DNA of 64,000 nucleotides from JAHOYW01 sp963664605 (GTDB lineage: Bacteria; Verrucomicrobiota; Lentisphaeria; Victivallales; Victivallaceae): positions 1,798,001 through 1,862,000 of the forward strand of contig OY761536.1 in NCBI GenBank assembly GCA_963664605.1. Direction: 5' to 3'. The notes below the pieces were generated by a model. That model saw only the letters and a list, made by a program, of their open reading frames with translations, made no database searches and was not told the DNA's origin. Below, in pieces: positions 8,170-17,137 of the stretch (positions within the stretch are counted from its first letter, which is position 1; each line of letters begins with the position of its first letter). The translations under genes and the position numbers were made by a program.

Positions 8170-9354
8170 ATGAGACTTGCTCTTAAAAAAAATGATATTG
8201 TTTACGAACAAATAAAACGGGATATTTTATCTGGAAAACTTTCTCCCGGTCAAAAATTACTGCGGGGAGTTGAATTGGCAAAACAGTTAAAAGTATCTCA
8301 TGTAACACTACGTTCGGCAATGAAGCGCTTAAGTGCAGAAAACTTAGTAACCGAAATTCACGGGAAAGGAACTTTTATAACAAACAATTCTTTCAAAGAA
8401 CGCAAAACTAAAAATTTTCTTTTTCTGTTTGAAAATGCAGCCAGAAACGGACAGCTTGAATCTCCAGTTACCTATATTCTGCCTTCATGTGAAAAACAAT
8501 GTGAGAAATTAGTAATAGGCACTAACAGTTTATGTATAGAATTCCTTGATTTAGCTCTACAAGACAGTGTATTAATGAAATTACGACAATGTGATTATGA
8601 CGGCGTTGTTTATATGGGATGTAATTTAGAAGATAATAAAGAAAAGATTGGAAAACTTCTTTTGGAATTAGGACTTCCGATAATCATCCCTCATGCGCAT
8701 GAAACTGACAAAAAGGTATTTCCACAATTTGCAACAATCCAGCCTGACTATAAACAGGCATGGAGTGACGGCATAATGCACTTGCAGCAGCAGGGGCATA
8801 CCAGGATTGCATTTTTATGCAGCGCCCATGACGACGGTATTTATAATTTGCGTGGATTCGAATATGCTGATTTTTTAGATTTTCTTGAAGAAAACGGTAT
8901 AGATTCTGATCCTGAACTTATTGCAGGTATTCGCTGTTATTCTAATGATATTGATTATGACAATATCAGTATAGAGATAAAAAGGCTTATGTCTTTACCA
9001 TTACCTCCCACAGCAATAATGTGTTTTTCTGATTTTTTTGCTTTGCATGTATATAAAACTCTGGATGAACTTAATATAAAAATTCCTGACCAGGTTGCAG
9101 TAATGGGGTATTGCGGCTATCCTGGGGATGAAATTTTGTCACCATCACTGTCAACCGTTGACTTCGAATATAGTAAAATTGGTAAACTTGCAGTAAAAAT
9201 CCTGAGCCGGTCTGAAGAGTGGTTTCATGTTGATGGCGTTGATGTTCCGCATATTATCAGCCCACACAAGGTAGTTTCAAGAGAAAGTACAGTTGTCAAA
9301 AAAAATGAAAATAAAATATTTAATATTAATACACCATGTGAGATTGAGCTCTAA
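8170..9354 (+). CDS. GntR-type DNA-binding domain fused to LacI/GalR-type sensor (AraR-like regulator)
   Basis: A 394-residue hybrid regulator. Residues 5-75 form a GntR winged helix (VYEQIKRDILSGKLSPGQKL ... VSHVTLRSAMKRL ... HGKGTFI). From about residue 80 on it is a periplasmic-binding-protein-like sensor of the GalR/LacI type (YDGVVYMGC, HLQQQGHTRIAFLC, PPTAIMCFSDFFA, VAVMGYCG, LSTVDFEY). This architecture is that of Bacillus AraR. It has its own consensus promoter and stands at the head of the block that holds the first pseudopilin, two DUF4838 proteins, GH10 and GH39, so it probably senses a pentose or xylo-oligosaccharide derived from that substrate. The ligand assignment is inference. 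There is no strong ribosome site before the ATG. Confidence 0.9.
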   Translation: MRLALKKNDIVYEQIKRDILSGKLSPGQKLLRGVELAKQLKVSHVTLRSAMKRLSAENLVTEIHGKGTFITNNSFKERKTKNFLFLFENAARNGQLESPVTYILPSCEKQCEKLVIGTNSLCIEFLDLALQDSVLMKLRQCDYDGVVYMGCNLEDNKEKIGKLLLELGLPIIIPHAHETDKKVFPQFATIQPDYKQAWSDGIMHLQQQGHTRIAFLCSAHDDGIYNLRGFEYADFLDFLEENGIDSDPELIAGIRCYSNDIDYDNISIEIKRLMSLPLPPTAIMCFSDFFALHVYKTLDELNIKIPDQVAVMGYCGYPGDEILSPSLSTVDFEYSKIGKLAVKILSRSEEWFHVDGVDVPHIISPHKVVSRESTVVKKNENKIFNINTPCEIEL

Positions 9355-9424
9355 TATATTATAAAAAAGATTAACTCAAAATCACTGAATTTTAAACAAG
9401 TAAACAAATAAAGGAGAACAGAAG

Positions 9425-10141
9425 ATGAAAAACAGAAAAAAATGTTTGAAAGTACGCTTTACGCTTATCGAACTTCTCGTTGTGATTGCTATCATAGCAA
9501 TACTCGCTTCAATGTTGCTTCCTGCGCTTAATAAAGCAAGGGGCAGGGCAAGGGAGATTTCATGTTTATCCAATTTACGGCAGTTGGGAGTGGCAACATT
9601 GTCGTTGATAACAGAGGAACAAGATATTAATACTTCCATATATACTTTAACTGACATGTCGTGGGTGAATCAAATGCGAGATCAGCTGAGTCTTACTGAT
9701 ACCACCAAATATAAAGCCAGGAAACATGCTCTTTGGTGCCCCAATACTCTGCCATATCGTAATCCGCCGGTAGAGATATATGAGTACCGCAGTTATGGGT
9801 TTAATGCATGGCTGGGAACAAATGCCTGGTCTGGGTCAACCCCATACGGCGTAAAGAAAGGGGGTTATAAAAAAGTTACACACCCGTCAGAATTGATTAT
9901 GATATCTGAAAGCCGTGAAACTAATTTTCGCAATCCCACACTGGGGGTACATACCGGAACCGCGGCTACTGGCGGAGAATTCCTTTACGGACATGCAAAT
10001 GGTTTACGAGCAAATGTAGGCATGTTTGACGGATCAGCGCGTTCTATTTCTCCGGTATCTGACTTTGAAAAGTTTTATTTTATGGTAGGTACTTCCGGTA
10101 CTGTTACAGCTTCTTATAGAAAAGCTCCCAATGGATGGTAA
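9425..10141 (+). CDS. Prepilin-type (type IV/II pseudopilin) protein with H-X9-DG-like C-terminus
   Basis: A 238-residue secreted protein with a short basic leader, the type III (prepilin) cleavage site before FTLIELLVV, and a hydrophobic helix at residues 13-34 (VVIAIIAILASMLLPAL). Family members are cleaved and N-methylated by a prepilin peptidase and stay membrane-anchored or polymerise. The globular part ends with GHANGLRANVGMFDGSA. This is a variant of the H-X9-DG motif of Lentisphaerae/Planctomycetes pseudopilins, here with 11 residues between His and Asp-Gly. A good AAGGAG site precedes the ATG at 9425. No type II secretion machinery gene lies nearby; the neighbours are a regulator and secreted polysaccharide-degrading proteins. 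The function of these pseudopilins is not established. Confidence 0.88.
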   Translation: MKNRKKCLKVRFTLIELLVVIAIIAILASMLLPALNKARGRAREISCLSNLRQLGVATLSLITEEQDINTSIYTLTDMSWVNQMRDQLSLTDTTKYKARKHALWCPNTLPYRNPPVEIYEYRSYGFNAWLGTNAWSGSTPYGVKKGGYKKVTHPSELIMISESRETNFRNPTLGVHTGTAATGGEFLYGHANGLRANVGMFDGSARSISPVSDFEKFYFMVGTSGTVTASYRKAPNGW

Positions 10142-10196
10142 AAAAATATTAAATAAATTATTACTAACCAGCAAAAAATTAAGGAATTAAATTAGG

Positions 10197-12632
10197 ATGT
10201 TAAATAAGATTATCATGGGAAGCTTGTTGGCTGTCATCGCGGCAAACAACTTTACTGCCAACGCATTGACTTTAGTAAATAACGGCAAAGCAAACGCAAC
10301 AATTATTATTTCTGAAAATGCACCGTATAAAAATAAACTGGCGGCAAACGAGTTACAGCATTTTATTGAAAAAATAAGCGGGGCCAAGCTAAAAATAGTA
10401 TCCGACAAACAAAAAGTAACCGGGCAGAAAATATTAGTTGGACAAAGCCGCTATACAAAAGCATTGAAAGTCAATATCCCTTCGGGCTTTTCTTTTGAGA
10501 ATATAAAAGAGGGCTTCATTATTAAAACAATCAAAGATTCTTTGATATTAGCAGGAAATGATGATGGGCCGAGCGCTCCTGTAAAGAAGAACAGGAAGCG
10601 TCCTTACCGTTTAGGCGGTGGTTATAAAGGCTCTCTTTTTGCGGTTTACGCTTTTCTGGAACGTCTTGGCTGTCATTGGTATTTCCCCGGTGATTTTGGT
10701 GAAGTCTGCCCTGAAATGAAAACTATCATTGCAGACAATCTGGATATTAAAGAAAAACCGTCTTTTATGTTCCGTGGTTATTGGAACAAAAGGCATATTC
10801 CCGCAGCGGTGAATGCTGATGATGCTTTCTTCAACCGGAATCGTTTTCTCTCTTACAGCTCTGGATTCGCAAACGCCCGGGATGGTTCCATCAGGAAATG
10901 TATACCCGTGAAAAAATATTTCAAAAGTCATCCCGAATATTTCGGATTGAACAAAGACCGTAAGACTCGTAATAAACATGTGCTGTGCATGTCGAATCCT
11001 GACGTTATCAATCTGGTAATAGAAAGCGCTCGCAATCACTTCAAAAAACATCCTGAAAGTAACTACTATGGAGTCGCTCCCGCCGATGGAGAGCCGGCTT
11101 GCTGGTGTGAAAAATGTCTAAGTATGAATGGACAAATTAAAGTCGAGGGCGCATGGGCAAAAGGAGATATTCCCTGCATCAGCGGTTCTTACTATAATCT
11201 GATTTTTAAACTGGGAAAGGCGATGGAAAAAGAATTCCCCGGAAAAATAATTTCTGCTTCAATTTATGCCGGACGAATTCTCCCTCCGCCTGAAAACTAC
11301 AAATTCCCCAAGAATGTCGGTGGACATCTCGCCTTGCTCGAATATTCTTTAATGCGCCCGATTGATGATCCTGATAACTGGGAGTCAGTCCACATCCGCA
11401 CATTTATAGAAACCTGGGAAAAACGAATTGATAAGTTAATCTATCGTCCTTACAATCCGAGTTTCATGGTACATTGCGGTTTGCCGCTTCCAATGCCTCG
11501 CAATGCAATTAGCAATGTCAAGTTTCTCAAACGCCGTAAGCAAAAGTTAATGGGATTTCGCTGGGAGGGATGGCAGTCGTGGAATACCAGTTACCTTGAT
11601 TATTACGTCTATGGCCGTTTGCTTTGGAACGCGGATCTTGATGGAGAAAAATTATTAAATGATTTCTATCAAACTTTCTATGGTCCCGCAGCGAAGTCGA
11701 TTAAGGCATTTTATGACGCGCTGGAAAACCGGATTGTGACTGCACCGTTCAATACCCACGAAGAAGAACTTATTCCTGAAATTTATCCTTACACGTTCGT
11801 AAAAGGACTTATGAAGCATATTGATGCTGCGGAAAAGGCAGTCAGGAATGCTTCTCCGGCCTTTAAGAAACGTGTAAAGATGGCTCGCATAACAGCTGAT
11901 CATCTGTTGGCATATTCAGAGATGCGTGATGTAGCAGAACGTAACTACGATTACAAAAGAGCAGCGGAACTGGCTAAACGTATGTATGAGTTAGAGGACC
12001 AGATGATGGCAATATGTCCAAACTTTTATTTTCCGGACCATAGAAGATACGATCAAAGGAAAAGTTACGGGCTTTATGGAGCAAACTTTTCATCAGTGGG
12101 AAAACGTAAACAGTATGAAAACATCCAGAAACTGATTGACGGCACAACCGGCTCTCTGGTTGCCAAATCACCAAAATATTGGAGTTTTAAACAGGATGAT
12201 TTAAGCTTGGGCATGCCCGCGCAATGGTTCACAAAAGATACTGATGTTTCAAAATGGAAAAAGCTGGAAATCGGGCGTTGCTGGGAAGTTCAAGGTTATT
12301 ATGCAAACCGTAAGGCACTAATGCCATGGCTAGGCACCGCGTGGTATGCCTGTGATATCGAAGTGCCGGAGAAATTTAAAGATAAACCTATGGCTATTTT
12401 TGTTGGCGGCATTAATAATGAAGCCTGGGTATGGATTAACGGAAAACTTATCAATTATCAGCCATTTCATACATGGTGGATGCGACCGGCTTATACTTGG
12501 ACAAAAACTATAAAATCAGGAATTATCAAGCCTGGGAAAAATAGGATCACAGTAAAAGTTATTGCCGGGGATCGTTTCGGATTCGGCGGTATTTTTAGAA
12601 ATATATTTTTGTACAGTCCTAATAATAAATAG
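10197..12632 (+). CDS. Secreted DUF4838 protein with C-terminal galactose-binding-like domain
   Basis: An 811-residue protein with a Sec signal peptide (IIMGSLLAVIAANNFTANA). Residues ~30-130 resemble the alpha-glucuronidase/hexosaminidase N-terminal domain (NATIIISENAPYKNKLAANE ... GGYKGSLFAVYAFLERLG). The central part is DUF4838, with GCHWYFPGDFGEVCPEM and GVAPADGEPACWCEKC, the CxC/CxxC motif of that family. The last ~150 residues form a beta-sandwich like a galactose-binding domain (WYACDIEVPEKFKDKPMAI ... AWVWINGKLI ... GKNRITVKV). DUF4838 proteins occur in polysaccharide loci of PVC bacteria and Bacteroidetes; activity on uronic-acid-substituted glycans is suspected but not shown. It follows the pseudopilin by 55 bp with AAGGA upstream. 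Confidence 0.85.
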   Translation: MLNKIIMGSLLAVIAANNFTANALTLVNNGKANATIIISENAPYKNKLAANELQHFIEKISGAKLKIVSDKQKVTGQKILVGQSRYTKALKVNIPSGFSFENIKEGFIIKTIKDSLILAGNDDGPSAPVKKNRKRPYRLGGGYKGSLFAVYAFLERLGCHWYFPGDFGEVCPEMKTIIADNLDIKEKPSFMFRGYWNKRHIPAAVNADDAFFNRNRFLSYSSGFANARDGSIRKCIPVKKYFKSHPEYFGLNKDRKTRNKHVLCMSNPDVINLVIESARNHFKKHPESNYYGVAPADGEPACWCEKCLSMNGQIKVEGAWAKGDIPCISGSYYNLIFKLGKAMEKEFPGKIISASIYAGRILPPPENYKFPKNVGGHLALLEYSLMRPIDDPDNWESVHIRTFIETWEKRIDKLIYRPYNPSFMVHCGLPLPMPRNAISNVKFLKRRKQKLMGFRWEGWQSWNTSYLDYYVYGRLLWNADLDGEKLLNDFYQTFYGPAAKSIKAFYDALENRIVTAPFNTHEEELIPEIYPYTFVKGLMKHIDAAEKAVRNASPAFKKRVKMARITADHLLAYSEMRDVAERNYDYKRAAELAKRMYELEDQMMAICPNFYFPDHRRYDQRKSYGLYGANFSSVGKRKQYENIQKLIDGTTGSLVAKSPKYWSFKQDDLSLGMPAQWFTKDTDVSKWKKLEIGRCWEVQGYYANRKALMPWLGTAWYACDIEVPEKFKDKPMAIFVGGINNEAWVWINGKLINYQPFHTWWMRPAYTWTKTIKSGIIKPGKNRITVKVIAGDRFGFGGIFRNIFLYSPNNK

Positions 12633-12654
12633 ATAGATAAACAAGGAATATCTA

Positions 12655-15600
12655 ATGAATAAAGTATATAAAAACAAGATTATTTTCGCAATATTCATGT
12701 CCATATTTTTCTCTTTCGGGATATTTGCCAATGCCCGCACTCAGCATTTCTCCATAGTAAAAAACGGAGTTGCCGAGGCGACAATAATTATTCCTGATAA
12801 AGTAGCAAAGGAGGAATCAGAAGCGGCTCAAGTAATACAAAAATATATAAAGAAAATGTCTGGTGCACAGTTAAACATCAAAAAAGAATCTGATTCAGCC
12901 AGCGGCAATTTGATATTTATTGGTAGAGTAAAGAAAATTCCGGCGGATATTAATAAAAAACTGCAGCTCGACGATCCTTCCGTAAATTTTTTCTCATTGA
13001 TAAATGATGCATACATGCTGAAAGTGCAAGCGAAGGATTTATATCTGATCGGACATAGAAACCGCACAACGCTTTATGCGGCATATGAACTGCTTCGTCA
13101 AATAGGCTGCCGTTTTTATTTTGGATCTCCTTACGGAATTGTTGTGCCTGCAACTAAAAATATCAGCTTGAAAACTGGTTATGAACAATTTTTCAAACCT
13201 GACTTTTCTCACAGGGAACATTACAGTTGGGGAAAACGGGACAAAAAGGTATCTCAACAGGAAAAATTGTTTAAAGCTGCCAATCGGGTCAACAATTCCC
13301 TTAGCGGGTTTTGCGGACATAATTTTTACCGCATCTGGCCCAAAAAGAAATATCCGGAATTATTTCCGGAAGTAAATATTAAAGTTCAGGATATTAATGT
13401 TGAAACCACTAAAGGCAAAAAACTTAAAGCCCGGAAAAAATTCGTCCCATATCAAGTTTGCGCATCTAATCCGAAGGCTGCGGAAATCGGTGCTGCATGG
13501 GCAATAAAACAAATGGAGAAGAATCCTGACAGTGATGTGGCAACTTTTTTTGTCAATGATGGCGGTGGTGGTGACTGTATGTGCGAAAACTGTAAAAAGC
13601 TGGGCAATAATGCTGACCGCTATGTTTACTTGATTAACAAAATCGGTGAAAAGTTTTTTGCTAAATATCCGGATAAATATCTGGTTATTACCTCTTACGC
13701 CAACTGTGCGCAAGTTCCTCACCGTAAAATCAAAGGTTTTGACAATAACTCTGACAGAGTAATAGTCATGATGTACGAGTTTTTTTCTAAAACTCCGGTT
13801 GAGAAATTATTTGCCGGCTGGGCAAAAGCATCACATGGTTTATTGACAACTATGAGTTCGTATTTTTATCATCCCTCGTATGGAGAAAAGATAAACCCGC
13901 GATTTTCTCAAAATATTTTTGAGAAAATCATTCAACGCAAAAATACTAATATAAGGCTAATTCGCCTGCAAACACCTGCAGACTGGATCGTCAACGGCTT
14001 AAACCGTTACATTGAAGCACGGCTGATGTGGGATACCCAAACTGATATTGAAGCCGTCAAGAGAGATTTTGCTTCAAATATGTTCCCAAGTGCACCAAAT
14101 GAATTTTACAACCTGATCGAAGCTTCATGCAGGAGTTCAGAGCGTAAAATAAGTATTGGAGATTTTATTGTTTATGCCAACAGGCAACTTGATAGTATTT
14201 TCCGGAAATGCAAAAGCGAAGATGAAAAAAAGCGTTGGGAGGCTTATTCCGCATGGATTTATTTTCTCAAGGTAGACCAGGAACTGGGCGATAAAGATGT
14301 GGGTCTTCCTAAAGAAAAAGTGATTGCCAGGCAAAAACGGTTCATTGCCATAATCAAGGGAATAGCTGATTATGATGTGGTTGAGTACGGAATGCGAGTG
14401 TGGAACCATACTAAAATACTGCAGCGTTATGGCAAAATGAGCAGAAATGATGCAAAAAAACTGTTCGAATCAATTAAACCTGAGAAAATTGATGCAGCTT
14501 TTTTGCGAAAGCAGCAATTGGCTTTTGTGAAAAACCATCCGGTTATTAACGGAACCATGGAAAACCAAATATTTGACGAACATGGTAAAATAATTTCTAT
14601 ATCGAAGCCTGGAATCAGTAATTGCTCTTATCAGGATGGAGCACTTGAGTTCAATGTTAATACAAAAGAAATGTTAACATTAGAGCTTCTTGATAAAAAA
14701 AATCGTCCGCTCATGTGCTTATTCCAAGGGAAAATATTACCGGGGAGATATAAAATATACTGGAACGGAGCAGATTTGTCCGGCAAAAAAATAGCCGGAG
14801 GAGATTACAGTATATGTGCTAAACTGGGTGGTTCTTTAGTTCAAGATAAGAACTTTGGCACAAACGGTTTTGTTCAATTTAAAAATCCAGTTAACATTAT
14901 GATTTCAAGAGATGATCAAATTTATGTTGCCGAAAATAATGGCAATGATATATACAAGCTTTCACGTGATGGTAAAACGAGTCAGGAATTTGTAGAGAAT
15001 GCCAGAAGTAATGGAGTATTTTGTTTAGATAAAGATGATAACCTCTATACTGTTAACCAGTGGGGACTCGTTAAATATTCCAAATCAGGAAAAGTTTTAA
15101 ATAACATTAAGATCAAGAAAAAAGCTGGGATACAGGGGGTTGCAGTAGATGATCAAGGAGTACTCTGGACACGGCAGTTTATCGGTAAAGATGCGGTGAT
15201 GGATATTCTTGATACTTCAAAAAATACCAGCAGACAACAGAGAATTGGTAAAACAGCCTGGCAACTTGCACCTATGCACGGCATTTACGCCGGACCATCT
15301 CTTGCTACAGACGGCAGGGGAAATTTCTATACTGCGGATTGCCGGTCGGTCGGAAACTATTTCGGGGCAGTTCAAAAAACCCTGATTCAGGATGGTAAAT
15401 TGCTCAAACATTATCCCTGCAGAAAATATCTATTTGATCCTATTGGAGTTGCTGTAGCTCCTAACGGTTTAATCTATGCCACAGAGCGTGGGACTTTGTC
15501 CGAATTCAATGTGAAACGTTACAAAATAACGCCGCCCTTAAAGACTTCACTGCTGCAACTGTGGGATAATGGTTTGTCTTTACAGCTTTCTGCAAGATTT

Positions 15601-15780
15601 TTACTGCCGGAAGTCAAGGGGGCAAGAGCTGTAGCGGTGGACAGTAAAAACAATATTTATATTCTTGAGGACAAAAGAGATTTCCGCAAAAAAACACAGT
15701 CCATCCCAGGCAAAGGAAGGCTGTTCAAATATCAGATGAAATATGATGAAGTGAAGAATTTCCCAATAACAGTAAAATAA
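12655..15780 (+). CDS. Secreted DUF4838 protein fused to FlgD-like and NHL beta-propeller domains
   Basis: A 1041-residue protein with a signal peptide (IIFAIFMSIFFSFGIFANA). The N-terminal 600 residues parallel the preceding gene: the hexosaminidase-like N-domain (EATIIIPDKVAKEESEAAQ), GCRFYFGSPYG, and FFVNDGGGGDCMCENCKKLG, the DUF4838 cysteine motif. Residues ~680-725 form a FlgD-like Ig fold (GRYKIYWNGADLSGKKIAGG). From ~730 to the end come NHL-type propeller blades (NPVNIMISRDDQIYVAENNG, GVAVDDQGVLWTRQF, GVAVAPNGLIYATERG, VAVDSKNNIYILED). The two DUF4838 genes are 22 bp apart and are probably partners on one substrate. The propeller suggests a binding or surface-scaffold role in addition to any hydrolysis. 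Confidence 0.85.
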   Translation: MNKVYKNKIIFAIFMSIFFSFGIFANARTQHFSIVKNGVAEATIIIPDKVAKEESEAAQVIQKYIKKMSGAQLNIKKESDSASGNLIFIGRVKKIPADINKKLQLDDPSVNFFSLINDAYMLKVQAKDLYLIGHRNRTTLYAAYELLRQIGCRFYFGSPYGIVVPATKNISLKTGYEQFFKPDFSHREHYSWGKRDKKVSQQEKLFKAANRVNNSLSGFCGHNFYRIWPKKKYPELFPEVNIKVQDINVETTKGKKLKARKKFVPYQVCASNPKAAEIGAAWAIKQMEKNPDSDVATFFVNDGGGGDCMCENCKKLGNNADRYVYLINKIGEKFFAKYPDKYLVITSYANCAQVPHRKIKGFDNNSDRVIVMMYEFFSKTPVEKLFAGWAKASHGLLTTMSSYFYHPSYGEKINPRFSQNIFEKIIQRKNTNIRLIRLQTPADWIVNGLNRYIEARLMWDTQTDIEAVKRDFASNMFPSAPNEFYNLIEASCRSSERKISIGDFIVYANRQLDSIFRKCKSEDEKKRWEAYSAWIYFLKVDQELGDKDVGLPKEKVIARQKRFIAIIKGIADYDVVEYGMRVWNHTKILQRYGKMSRNDAKKLFESIKPEKIDAAFLRKQQLAFVKNHPVINGTMENQIFDEHGKIISISKPGISNCSYQDGALEFNVNTKEMLTLELLDKKNRPLMCLFQGKILPGRYKIYWNGADLSGKKIAGGDYSICAKLGGSLVQDKNFGTNGFVQFKNPVNIMISRDDQIYVAENNGNDIYKLSRDGKTSQEFVENARSNGVFCLDKDDNLYTVNQWGLVKYSKSGKVLNNIKIKKKAGIQGVAVDDQGVLWTRQFIGKDAVMDILDTSKNTSRQQRIGKTAWQLAPMHGIYAGPSLATDGRGNFYTADCRSVGNYFGAVQKTLIQDGKLLKHYPCRKYLFDPIGVAVAPNGLIYATERGTLSEFNVKRYKITPPLKTSLLQLWDNGLSLQLSARFLLPEVKGARAVAVDSKNNIYILEDKRDFRKKTQSIPGKGRLFKYQMKYDEVKNFPITVK

Positions 15781-15793
15781 AAATTAATGAGTA

Positions 15794-17125
15794 ATGATTA
15801 TGAATAAAAACCTGAAGACATTAACATCAAACTTGTTTGCAAATGATCCGGAAGTTAATTTCAGAATTAAAAATGATACTGAACGACATCGCAAAGGTTT
15901 CGGTTCACTTGAAATAGTTGATATTAATGGTAAAAAAATTGATAAGGCTGAAGTGTCATTAAAACTGAAAAAGCATGAGTTTAAATTCGGCTGTAACGCC
16001 TTCATGTACGAAGAATTTGATAGAGCTGAGCAAAACGCTGCTTATGCGGAAAAGTTTAAGGAATTGTTCAACTTGGCGGTACTTCCATTTTATTGGTCGG
16101 ACTTAGAGCCGGAAGACGGTAAGGTCAGGTTTTCGAAAAACAGTATCCCGGTCTATCGTCGTCCTGCTCCTGACCTTTTGCTTGAATACTGTCAAAAAAA
16201 CGATATTACCCCCAAAGGACATCCCTTGTTGTGGCACACGTTTTATCCTGAATGGCTAACTCGCGATCCCGGGCGTTTGATAGATCGTATTGAACAGCGT
16301 TTTCAGGAAATAGCTGAGCGTTATCGTGATTCGATCAAGATTTGGGATGTAATCAACGAAGTACTTGACTGGAACCCGCAGAGCCGTCAAATGCCTAAAA
16401 ATCAAATTGAGTTAACATTCAAGCTGGCGGAAAAATATTTTTCCGCTGGTTCAACTTTGATTTACAACGATATTACCAGCAGAAGCTGGAATGAAGATAA
16501 AAAAGCTTACACTCCTTTAAATATGCTGGCAAGCAGGCTTTTAGATAAAAACTTAAAACTCGACTGTTTGGGGTTACAGTATCATATGTTTGTAAATAGT
16601 GCAGAAAAAATGGTGGAGGACGGTTATCAGGAAAGTTATTATAATCCAATACGATTGTTTTCGATAATGGATCAGTATGCTGAGCTCGGTATACCATGTA
16701 ATGTTTCAGAGATAAGCATTCCCGGAGCCGACAAGACTGGCGGCGAGGTTCTGCAGGCTGAAATCACAGAAAAACTTTACAGAATATGGTTTAGCCAACC
16801 CAACAATAGCCAGATAGTCTGGTGGAATTTGGTTGATGGTACCGCAGCTTTTGCGCCGCAAGGAAGCAATGTGGGTGAAAATTACTTTAAAGCTGGTTTG
16901 CTGAATTATGATTTTTCACACAAACCGGTGTATGATGTTATTAAAAACTTGATCCATAATGAATGGACAACTGATATGACAATAAAATATGAAGAAAAAG
17001 CCCCTAATAAATTTCACGGTTTCTACGGAGATTATGACCTGACGATAAAAAGCAATCAGGGTGAATTTAAAAAGACCATTTCTATGTACAAAGGTGCTTT
17101 GAATAAATTCAAATTAACTATTTAA
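15794..17125 (+). CDS. GH10 endo-1,4-beta-xylanase-like protein, no signal peptide
   Basis: A 443-residue GH10 enzyme. The barrel motifs are in order: GHPLLWHTFYPEWL (~142-155), IWDVINEVLDW with the acid/base Glu at ~189, LGLQYHMF, and NVSEISIPG with the nucleophile Glu at ~306. Residues ~25-75 form the small beta domain often found before GH10 in PVC and Bacteroidetes enzymes (GSLEIVDINGKKIDKAEVSL ... HEFKFGCNAF). The start has no hydrophobic segment, so the protein should act in the cytoplasm on imported oligosaccharides, which is unusual for a xylanase. ATG 15794 or ATG 15800 may be used; neither has a strong ribosome site. The next gene (GH39) starts 12 bp later, supporting a xylan-type substrate. 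Confidence 0.9.
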   Translation: MIMNKNLKTLTSNLFANDPEVNFRIKNDTERHRKGFGSLEIVDINGKKIDKAEVSLKLKKHEFKFGCNAFMYEEFDRAEQNAAYAEKFKELFNLAVLPFYWSDLEPEDGKVRFSKNSIPVYRRPAPDLLLEYCQKNDITPKGHPLLWHTFYPEWLTRDPGRLIDRIEQRFQEIAERYRDSIKIWDVINEVLDWNPQSRQMPKNQIELTFKLAEKYFSAGSTLIYNDITSRSWNEDKKAYTPLNMLASRLLDKNLKLDCLGLQYHMFVNSAEKMVEDGYQESYYNPIRLFSIMDQYAELGIPCNVSEISIPGADKTGGEVLQAEITEKLYRIWFSQPNNSQIVWWNLVDGTAAFAPQGSNVGENYFKAGLLNYDFSHKPVYDVIKNLIHNEWTTDMTIKYEEKAPNKFHGFYGDYDLTIKSNQGEFKKTISMYKGALNKFKLTI

Positions 17126-17137
17126 AAGGAACAGCCG

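Noticed and set aside
15794..17125. Reading the GH10 gene as secreted
   Set aside because: Neither ATG 15794 nor ATG 15800 is followed by a hydrophobic segment, and the preceding stop leaves no room for a signal peptide upstream.
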